Positions 45,529-56,000 of a stretch of DNA of 64,000 nt are shown here, in pieces (the stretch's first letter is position 1; each line of letters opens with the position of its first letter). Source of the stretch: Undaria pinnatifida (Eukaryota > Sar > Phaeophyceae > Laminariales > Alariaceae); assembly GCA_012845835.1 (NCBI GenBank), contig JABAKD010000014.1:1480501-1544500 (forward strand). The letters run 5' to 3'. The position numbers were made by a program, and so were the translations under genes. Under the pieces are notes generated by a model, which was not told where the DNA came from, did no database searches, and saw only the letters and a program-made list of their open reading frames with translations.

Positions 45529-46506
45529 GTGGGGATGGTCGCGATTCGCGTGGATGGTATTGTGTATGCAGGAACTAAGAGTCTGGCTGAAGTGGTTGTG
45601 GAAGCACTAGGTGACTCTCTTCCTACAAGAATTTGGGTGAGGTCAAGTTCTTTCTTGGTTGCAAATTGATTCGCAACCACGAGGCTGGCACGATTGAGAT
45701 TTCTCAAGAGAGTTACATCAGGAGTGTTCTCGATAGATTCAATATTTGTCGCACCAGCTCGATCCCTGCTTCCCTTGCCAACGATAACAGGTCCTTGAAG
45801 GAGGATGAGGGGGCAGGAGATGTGCCGTTCCAAGACGTGGTGGGGAGCCTGATGTGGATCGCCAGCCAGACGAGGCCCGACATCTCGAATGCTGTGCGGG
45901 CTGTGGCGAGGCACTCTCGCGAGCCAATGAGAAGCCACTGGAAGGCAGCCCAGAAGATCCTGAATTTATCTTCTGGAAACGGCGCATCTAACTCTGAAGT
46001 TCAAGCTGGACAGTTCGGTAGACGTAGGCACGTTGGTGTACGTAGATGCCGACTTTGCAAGCAAGGCCACTGACCGTAGATCAGTTTCGGGAGCGATGGT
46101 GTTTGTGGCTGCGATGTTTGTGGCTTGGATTTCTAGGACGCAGAAATGCGTTTCACAGTCGACTTCTGAAGCAGAGTATCTTGCGATGGACGATGGTGTG
46201 AAGGAGGCTTTGCTTGTGAACGGAATGCTTCAGTTCCTGAGGCCTTGTGTGAAGCCTCGTATGATCGACGTCCTTGAGGACAACGAAGGAGCGATTGCGC
46301 TTGCAGAGAATCCGCTTAGCTCGAGTAGTAGTAAGCACATCGACGTGAGGCACCACTTTCTTAGGAATTTGACCGAGGAGGGTGTGATCGAGGTCACGCA
46401 TGTTCCCAGCGAAAAACAGCATGCAGACATCCTCACGAAGGCTCTGCCGAGAGATCTTTTTGAAGTTCACCGCGACTTTGCACTTGGCTCAAGGAATGAG
46501 AAGTAG
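45529..46506 (+). mobile_element. Ty1/copia fossil fragment (RT end and RNase H)
   Basis: Covers the end of the reverse transcriptase (about 45.53-45.95 kb) and the whole RNase H domain (about 46.03-46.5 kb) of a Ty1/copia element in plus sense, ending in a normal stop. Gag, protease and integrase are absent. It is broken at one or two places. Its RNase H is more distant from the minus-strand copy at 14 kb than simple duplication would give. A GCTAGGAGG purine run at 46582 followed by TGTTCGTG may mark the 3' LTR start; there is no partner LTR to confirm it. Confidence 0.8.
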
Positions 46507-47012
46507 AAATCTGAGTCGTGTTTTTTTGTTTGTTTGTTTCCTTTGATATATATATTTGGTCGGCTAGATACAATAGCCCCTAGCTAGGAGGTGTTCGTGA
46601 TAGTGGCCGTGTGTATCGACTGAGTTGCGGTAGAACATCTGATTGGATTATGTAAATAGCGAAACTGTCGATCTGAGGTTGCCGAGCTATCACATAGGAA
46701 TACTCTTTGTGGTGCTGCGGTAGTTCGGTAGATTGTACACACCTAAGGGTTATATTTTGGGCCGTAGGAGTATGTATGGTACATCGGACAATTGTCAGGT
46801 AGAATACTCCCGTATTGTTGCTACAGGTCGGATTAACAGCTTGTTGCCGTGATCGGTACGTTACATGGGTCCGATTGTGTGAATCTTTCCGAAGTGGCGT
46901 GAGAGCTCGCGGCCTTTGTGCTCGCCCCACTCGTTCACTCCACTTCCCGACCTGTCTCTCCAGACCAAGGTCTCATTAATACATACCACAGCAACATAAC
47001 CAACATATGTTG

Positions 47013-47040
47013 GGTTATGGGTTCGAATCCCACCGACTTC
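47013..47040 (+). other. isolated tRNA B-box-like sequence
   Basis: TATGGGTTCGAATCCCACC has a T-arm-like stem (TGGG/CCCA) and a B-box match, but there is no A box or acceptor stem around it. It is preceded by ACATAACCAACA, which could be the end of an LTR or SINE. Not a tRNA gene. Confidence 0.3.
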
Positions 47041-50000
47041 ATATTTCGTCTTTGCGCGCGTGCGTGCTGGAGATATTATGAATGGTTATTATAGTTTGGT
47101 CCTGAGTGCTGCTTCTGTGCGTGGCGAGGAAAAGCATTACAGTGGAGCATACCCGTAGCAGGGAGTAGCAGCATCTTCGGTCCACGGTGGTAGCATAACC
47201 TAGCACATCCCTACTGTATACATCGGCCAGGGGGGGTACAACAGCAGCTAAAAGCCCTACGAGTATGGTGAAGGTACAGCCAGCCGTAGGCACCTCGCCG
47301 TGTGTTGCGAGCAGGGGCACGTCATTTATTTTCGTTTTGTTTGCCGTTCGCACTCCACTTCAGAAGGTTGGTTGTGGAGGCAGCAGATGTTGGAATATCT
47401 GCACATCCCACGAGAAGTCGCACGGCCCGCGAGCCGTGTGCGCCCTACCACGGGGGCGGTTTGGTAGGACAAAGTCGTGCGGCATAACAGCCGCGTGCTT
47501 CCTGCTGCTGGTAACAGTGGTAGGAACGGACGCGGGGCAATCGTGGATTGCCTGCAGCAGTACTAAATAACGATGGGGTTTTGTCCGGGCAACTTGTCGA
47601 GCGGTGTGGCCGCACGCGCTCCATGATACGCGCCAGCAAAAGCAGCAGCGCGAGAAGTCATGGAGGGAGCAGACCCGGCCATTATTTCGTCAGCCGAAGC
47701 TTTACGGTTCGGCAACATCGCAATGCGGGGGGGGGGGACAAGTCTGGTCAAATTGATGAATTTGTTTTGACATGGACCCACCTTTATATCAAAATGTTTT
47801 TTTTGGTCGAGTGTGACGTTTACCTATGGCAAGGGTGGAGATCCGTCAATAGTTGGCGATTATTTTGCCGTGATGGTGGAGACCTGCAGATAGTATCATG
47901 TGAGATTCGTTCTGGATGGTATACGTGACCTTTTTCGCTTGGTAGTTTTGGAGTGTGTTTTCATGCTCAAATCAACAGTCTTCGTAAATCCGAAAAACCT
48001 GAAGTGTTTTTCTGGTGTAGACAGGACCAGAAGGGGTCTGGTGGAGCTGATATACATACGATAACGATTTGGAGAAAAGGGCACGTAGGTGCACCTTGAG
48101 ATGTGTACTGCAGTTGTGTGGATATTGATGGTGGTACTGATTGTATTGAATTTTGCGGGTGGTATCGTTTGTTTCTGATAGTGATCTTCTGATTGATTGC
48201 CAAATAACAAGGAGGGTGAGCATGTTCATGATTTATTGGTTGTTCTACAAATATTATCGTTTTGCGAATGGTTGTTCGCAATGGAGGAAAGTGAAAGACG
48301 AAATATTTTTGCGATGATCGATTAGTTTTTGTAGCTGGAAGGGCTTGAGTTGTTGGTGTCGACAGAGTGGTGGAATTCTACTGGTTCTTTGCTCGATTAT
48401 TTCGAGCTATAGCTAACGAAAGCAAAAAAAAGTGAGCATTTTCGGTTTTATGATGGTTTGCAAGCGACAGACACTTCGGGTAATTAAGCGCCAACTACAT
48501 TCTATGATTCAGCCATGCGAGAATGGACGTATGCTACCTCGCATTACCGTCGCGAACTGTGTATCTATGGCGGGAGTAGGGGGCAAAAGGAGATATTTGT
48601 CTGGGGGAACGGGGTTCCTCACGATATCTGGCATTTTACTTAGTCTTAGTTTTCATCACTTTGGCGCGGCTATTATAATCTCGTCTACAATTGCAATAAT
48701 TGTAAGTGGGAGTATGGAAGAGGTTTTTCGCTCATGAGGATGAGTTTGCGTTTGCCATTTTTGTTGTTAGGTGATGGAATTGAGTATATTGTTGATTCTC
48801 GTCACTGTCTTGAAAATAATCTGGGAGGTGTTGATTCGGGAGTTTCACTGTGACAGTTAGATATCATTTTCGTGCCGCTTCGGGCTATTGGCCCATTATT
48901 GGGTACCTAGTAGTGCTTGGCTGGCGTTCTTGATGGTACATTGCTTGTGAGCTCTCACGCACGACGCACGAGCTCACTTTTCGGCTTGCCAAGACCCTGT
49001 TGGCAGACTTAATACAATGACCTGAAACCTACCCCGCTTGAAGCTAACGAACAGTGTCCTGTACACTGCCGGTATTGTTGGCTGGCACATGCCGGCACTA
49101 TAGGGGGACCACCACTGCTAACCCAATAGGGCCGGTATGCGGTAAACTACCGGTGGTGTTGACTGGCACATAACAAACCTATACGATATGATGTACAGGT
49201 AAATATGATTAGCAGAACACCAATCTTGAGGCTGACACGTCAAAGAGTCAACACCAGATGCCATCAGCACCACCACCACCACAACCACCATCGGGTGGGC
49301 TCTCGTCTAGCCCTGGCTGGAAATCAATCCAGCCCTATCCCTCCTAGCTTCGACCCGTTGCTCGTGATAACGTACATGCTGGCCCTGGCAGGCGCGAAAA
49401 GCAAGAGTCGCGACCAAACGAGGACACATAGCATCCTCCAAGTAATACTGGGACCCGTACCTGGTGGTGTAGGAGATGAGATGCTGCCCGTGGTGTCATT
49501 TAGCTCTTGGCGAAACACCTTTCTGTGCGAGAGGCAAAATTTACGGATGCAACAGAAATTATACCGAACCAAACGTATCGCCGGGACCATGGGTGGCGCC
49601 ATGGGCCTTTTTTTTTGTAGCTAATCATGTGGTTACCCCGCTCCAAACGCCAGGATCATGGGTGACTCCAAAGGTCAACATTTCAATGTTTTTTTCGGCT
49701 TTTCACATTTCTTCTTGAATCAAGGGCTGACCAATCAGACAGATGTGGGCACTTTTTTTCCTTGATGGATCCTTCCAATGCGCCATCCACGGCTTGGGGG
49801 CAGAACTACGTGAAATTAAACTGGGGTAATATTTGCGATAGTGCAAAAGGTTAAAGTGCAAGTTCCACCCTATGCTCAATTAGCGGGACGGTAGCCCCGA
49901 GGTTCGCGGGTCGCCTTGGCTTGAGGCGCTTATCCCCCCCTTCCCGCAGTCCTAACAGGACGCGTAATCGAGGTAAGGGTGCGAGATATGGCGTGCAGCC

Positions 50001-51450
50001 ACCTAAGCGCCACAATGTTTCCATGATACTAGTAAGGACGGACACAACGTGAACGCATTCACAACGAAGAGTCGCTTTCTCGCGAGCTCTTCAGGTGTTT
50101 TGCGCACGAGAACGAACAAAAATGGCTTGATGGCCCGTCCCCATTCGTCCGTCCCCATTCGTCGGTTTTCGTTTTTCGTCACGTAGCCCGACACTTACTC
50201 GCTATTAATATTCATTCTTGGAAATAGTGGATGACCGTTGTTATACAGATTAATCGGCCCCCCAAATCTTCAAATAATGGGGCCTTCCTGTGCGCGGGAG
50301 AGGCATACAAAAGCTACACACCCCACCTGGGGAGCATTCGACATCGACCGCGTTGAAAGCAAGAAAAAAAAAGCTACAGGAATTGCACTTCAATGGAACG
50401 ATCGGTGGGAGCATCGTTCTACATACCCCCCCCCCCGCGCCCCCGCCCCCCCCCACACCCATGCCCTTACCACCTCAGTCCGTTTCGCTACTCTACTGGC
50501 ATGGCTCAGAGTTTGCGCTGCCTGCGTGTAGAACAGCCGTGTATGTACACCTTCGACAAAAACACAAATGCGCCATTCCAAATGTTCACCCTGGAGCGGC
50601 ACCCGCTTGCTATACAACCCACTACAAACATGACCTCGCTCTCGATGAATTCCACGTAGAGTACAAAAACGCAGCCCCCTCCGCACGCTTTTGCCCTGCC
50701 TTCCTACATGATGGCCTTCCCACACCACACTCTTCCACGTACTGGATAAAAGACAACACAAATAGTCCCTACAGGCGTGACAAAAAAAACAACACAAGTA
50801 GTCCCTACAGGCGTGAGGGCAGCCATGAACGCAAACAATAAAGTGGTGGGGAAAACTTAGGGCGCGTGTTCCCCATCACTGACCTCAATCAAAGCCACCA
50901 CACAAAGGAAAACTGGGGGCTTACCTTCGCCCAGCATGCTGACAATACCCAACGCAGTCATCGACAGCAACCCAACAGTGCTACATACTGGGAAAAACTC
51001 GGGTCCTGCCTTCACTACCATGTCGACAGCAACAAACACCGCCACTCAAGGTTATAACTCGAGCCCCGCCCATGCAAATTTACTCGAAATAATCCAACGG
51101 CAGCCCCATCGCCGACCGCCGCCTCGCCCTGCATGCCTACCAGGTGTTTATGAACCCCTCAACAACGACTTGACACAGCCCATAGCCCTGCCTTGTCCCC
51201 GATCCAGGGGCACGCACGACGATACAGCCGTACGAGCTCCGTCTCGAACTTACCGAATAAATACGGAGGTACCAGCGTCGGCGCCGAGCGCTTCGAAGTA
51301 GCAGAGCTCCTTGTAAATGTGTAAAAACATGCGTGATCGACAAAAAACAATCCATGTACAGGAAGAGGCCTAGAGCAAGATCGCTACCACGACCACGACC
51401 AATAACTCACTACCATAACTCAAGACCACAATCCACGTCCACGACCATCA

Positions 51451-51579
51451 TGTCCCACCACAACGATGTCGGAGCTCCATCGCCCAGCGAAATTGGGCGC
51501 CTTGCCGACGCGTTCGGCGGAATGGGCAACCCCTCCCCCCCCAAAGAAGTTGCGTACATCCGCCATCCGCCCGCGTAAA
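51451..51579 (+). CDS. small unidentified reading frame
   Basis: Forty-two codons starting MSHHNDVGAPSPSEIGRLAD, followed by a Pro-rich end and a stop. Open sequence of similar character continues beyond the stop. It may be the start of a decayed element frame or a chance frame in C-rich DNA. Confidence 0.15.
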
Positions 51580-52544
51580 TTGTTGACGTTACAATCTCAG
51601 CCGTTGCCCCCCCCGCCCCCCCCCCCGCCCCGGCAACAGCGACCAATCACCATCGCCAGGCTTCTGAGTCTACGAACGCTTCGTTCATGCAATCACTTCG
51701 CTCGAGCGCCCCGATCGTCGCGACTCTTATCAGCGACAAGGGGCTGTCGCTCCACGCCTGATTCACGCCTTTTTTCCGCGTCCCCCTCCCCATCACGCCC
51801 ATCTCGCGGATGTATTCTGTTTCCCTCCCCACGATTAGAAAAACGCTCGTCGATTCGGCTACGAAATATCAACTCCGAACCCTCTCCAGTCAGAGATTCG
51901 GCACAACACGAGAGCGGCCGCTGTGACACCCCATCCCACCCCGAAACGTTGCCCCGCAGTGAGGCTGGGAGGGGCGGGGGACGCGGCACTCCATATCCCG
52001 CGCAGAGCAGGGCAGAGCAGAACCCGAAGTTGATCTCGGCCGTTGCGGTGACAAGAGGCGAAAATAATTTGCACCCGCACCCCACCCCATCCCGAAACCT
52101 GGCCTCGCAGTAAGGGTGAAAGGGCCGCTGAGAGAGGCGAACAGCTTCTCGCACGTCCGAAGGCGAAGCGCCTTCTGTTTTTCGATGTTCATGTGCTGCG
52201 TTCGCTTCTGTCCGCTACCTCTCGATATCTGCTCCCCATCAGGCGTAGCACCTGCGCCACGTTTTCACGAGAAACGCACGCACACAGCAGCGGGAGGGAA
52301 ACAGAACAGAGAGATGGGGAAAGTCACCATATAACACCATCTCGAGTTCTCCCATAAGGAAAAACAGTAGCAGGTATAACACACGAATCGCTCCACAACA
52401 GCTGACTGGGTAGATTGGTCGTCCGCCGACAAAGCAGTTTCAGCCGAGCAACAACCCCACCTCAGCCTACCCAACTAAAAAACACGTCACCAAAACACGC
52501 TATGTAATGCATGAAGTGTGTCCCCTCGTTTACGCCCGGTGTCT

Positions 52545-52595
52545 GCAGCAGCAGCAGCAGCAGCAGCAGCGGCGGCGGCAGCGGCGGCAGCGGCG
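52545..52595 (+). repeat. (CAG)n(CGG)n microsatellite
   Basis: Eight CAG units followed by mixed CGG and CAG units. Not inside any gene I can support. Confidence 0.9.
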
Positions 52596-53047
52596 CACCG
52601 AATCCAGACTGTCCCTCGTACACCTTCAGCGATAAGAGAAAGTTCCGAAAACAACACGTTTAGCTTTCCTACTCGTGCTATTTGAAAAAAATAGTCGCCT
52701 GAAACGTTCGCGGAGGAATACACACCTTAAGGGGGGGTTGAACAAGAACACAATATTGATAAAAAACAAGAAAACATGTTGCAATCAAAATAAACGAAAT
52801 GTTTTACGTACCGTTCCCCAAAGAGGGTTCGAGGGCCGGTCGCAACCCGCCGTTATCAGCTCTGGAGCAGCAGCAGCGACGAACCACTGTCACGAGGAAG
52901 CGAACGAAATATCGGCAGCAACAAAAACAAAAGCGCACAATATCACGACCTGATGGCGTTCAGTGGAGACAGCGCCATAAACGATCCCGCCATGTCTGTA
53001 TGCCTGACAACATCTTGCCGACGGTCGTCGTTAAGAGTGAACATATT

Positions 53048-53077
53048 TTAGAACCGGCGCAACGCTCTTGGATTAAC
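53048..53077 (-). CDS. AlgH candidate terminal exon
   Basis: After acceptor GAGATTACAG the frame, in phase, reads VNPRALRRF and stops. It is the first in-phase acceptor with a stop downstream of exon 5 that I noticed. Most UPF0301 proteins have a longer tail, so another exon further down (for example after the ATGTTGTCAG near 53005) is equally possible. Confidence 0.3.
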   Translation of the reverse strand, partial: VNPRALRRF

Positions 53078-56000
53078 CTGTAATCTCTTCTGAACAAACC
53101 GATCCGGTACTTGGAATTTGTGAAGTTCCAGAGAGAAAAAACCCGGCCCGTGCTGCCCTCCGGCGATGCTACATTGCCGGCACAACCTCAACAACGAAAT
53201 ATTTGATTTATATTCATATCTGGTACGTTTTGTGGTTTGAAAACACGGTGCAGGCTACCAAAACAACGTCTTGGCATGCGGCGTCAGCGGGTGGTTCACC
53301 TGATTGCGGTCAAGTTCTCCCTGGAGCTGGCCGGGAGACCAGGCAGAGTGGCCGCGCACAAATCGAACGCGGTCTTTGGCCACCGTCCCCTGAAACCCAA
53401 GACCGACAGCGAGCAGAGCATTAGGTTTTGGCCGAATAACTCTTGACATTTTCGCATTAATTGGCCATATTTTCGTGTTTCTCGAATACCAGTGAGATCT
53501 TGGATTACTTCAAGAGGTTTTAGAGTACTTCTACGAGCGTCTATGCGTGAGAACAACTTAAGATTCGCAATAAACTTGGGGCTTTTTCTTGTCTAATAAC
53601 AGCGAATTCCACAAAATTTGGAACAAAAAAACACCGCTCACGCCGTGTTGTTTTTACTCTTTACAAAGACACCAAAAAAGATGCGTCCGACGCTCGAGAG
53701 GCCCTGCACCTTATCCAAGTGCTACGCAGGGGGCATGGCAATCTCCTTGTCGACCCATCGGTGAGTTTTCAGCCTTTCAAGAACCATTAGCCTCGGCTCC
53801 ACCATTTCGGGGAAACATGCCGCACCGGAACGGAATCAAACACTAAATTACAACAGCTTATTAATTCGTGGTCAAATCAGCGCAGAAAGTCAACTCCGCC
53901 AATCAACTCAGGTAACTCGGGTTTATCGACTCCTATCCCTTTACTCGGGTTCATCACCCCGGGGCGACAGGCCCCCCTCTCGAGAAACTGTACCGCTTCG
54001 CCATACCAGCATTTCTGAGTACCTGACGGGCCATGTTTAGCAGCGCGTAGAAACCTCCGGCGTTGACTCCGGGCAGAATCGGTTGGCTCCCTTCCGCGCC
54101 GTCAGCCGCGTGAAGCACCATCATCGTCCCCAGTCCCACTGGTCCCCCGTCGAACACCTGGCACGAGGAAACAAAATTCAGCGCCAGCCCACGAGCAGTG
54201 GGAATGCTCAACCCTCTGCGTGGCATGAAGAAACTTCGATACAATCCAAACGAGACGTGGGAATGCTGAACCCTCTCCGCGATAAAAAGCAAAACTCGAT
54301 GCAAACCTACGAGAGGCGGGATTGCTGAACCCTGTGCGTGATATAAATGAAGGTCCGTGCCGAGGAGGGAAGGAGGAACTACACACAGCTTGTCCAGAAC
54401 AGGCAAAGTAAAAAGCTGCGACAAAACCAAATAGGTTGTTCGGGTAGAAACATACGCGGGTAAGCGCGCGGCACGCTGATACCTCCAGCATCTCCTCCCG
54501 TTGCCTCAACTCACACAAAAAGGCATTTCGTTTTGCAGACGGGCGAGGAGCACCCCCACAACGTAATACTACCCGGGCTACCAGGGTTTACCTGGGCTAC
54601 CTGGGCTACCTCGGGTTACTTGAGCTATCTGGGCCCACCTGGGTTTACCTGTGTCACCTGGGCTTACCTGGGCCACCTGGGCCACTTGAGCTACCCAAGG
54701 AAAACATGTTGGAAGTATTTCATACACCCATACACCCTTGCTTACCACCGCACGGCACACCGACTCCACAAACTATGGATACGTAATCCGATTCAGCGGA
54801 ACTCCACCGTAGTTCAAGCTTTATCTGATCTTAGTTTCTCGCGCAAAGCTTGCAACGTTCTGTGGAACTCGAGCACCACGATATTGTTGGCATTGACCGC
54901 TTTGTGCGATACAAACCCCGCTTGTTTTGTTGGCAAAGTCGCCAAACCTAGACACAAGAACAAATATATATATATATATTCGTAATGTGATCACCCCTTA
55001 ATTAACCACGGCAACAACGACCCCGCACTAACTCCAGGCAGCATGTCCCCCAACACGTGGATTCAGTTCCATACGCTTTTACCTCTTGGGTACCGACCCG
55101 AAAGATCACGGCGGCTACGTCGTTCCCCAAGAACACGTTTTTTTCACCTCAGGCTCCTCACCTGACGAGCTCTAAACCAACTTTGAGGGAAAAAAAAAAA
55201 GTGCAACGCGACCAATAACTCCATGGCCTACGTAGCAGGTACCTCATATGCCGTGTACCTGGCAAAAAAGATGGAATAAAAGCACAGATGACATTCCAAC
55301 GATATTGGGTACCAGGTGTACTATGGCAGTTGGCTGTCAGTTGACCACCAGTTGAGCTTGTTGGTGAGGAGCTTGGTCTGTCAGACACCCTGTGGCCAAC
55401 AAGTGCTGCTCCTATCGTAGCACGCGTGTTGTGTCACATAGGTCACATAGGTCACTTCGGTTACTTCGGTCAATTCGGCCACCTGAGAGTCGGCGAAGCA
55501 CTCGGCGAGGTCCCACTTAAGGCCCGCCAAGGAATGCACGCGCTGCGGCCCCGGGCGGTTAAGGATCAGCCCCACGGTCCCCAGGTCGTGGTCATGGCTA
55601 AGTACGAGGATCACGGACTGATGAAACGGCCCGTCCCAGATCTCTTCCGTGGCAAGCAGTAAGCAGCCCTGCGCACGACATTCGTTGGCGGGGTGGGATT
55701 GGAGTGGGGGTGGGGGTGGGGGTTGGAGTTGGGGTTGCGGTTGGAGTTAGGGTCGGGGGTAGGGGTCAGGGTGGGGGTCGGGGTGGGGGCGGGGTGGGGG
55801 CAGGGTGGAGGTGCGGGTGGGGGCGGGGGCTCAGGGCAGGGGCGGAGGGTATGAGGGTGGGGGTGGGGACGGGAGTGGCGGTGGGTGACGGGGTGGGGGC
55901 TCGCAAAGACGGCACATTTAATATGCGGTAACGCCTCGGAAACTATCGTGCGGAATGTAAAAGGTAGCAGCAGCAGTAGGTCAGCTCTTCAACACGAAGT

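Larger units (their letters stand above)
46507..53047. other. gene-poor interval
   Basis: No supported gene in 6.5 kb apart from the small items listed separately. Poly-C/poly-G runs (50426-50460 and 51607-51630), a 40-bp tandem AACACAA(A/G)TAGTCCCTACAG (50754-50818) and a CCCCGAAAC(G/C)T duplicated stretch (51925-51975 and 52080-52125) account for most of the visible structure. Confidence 0.4.
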
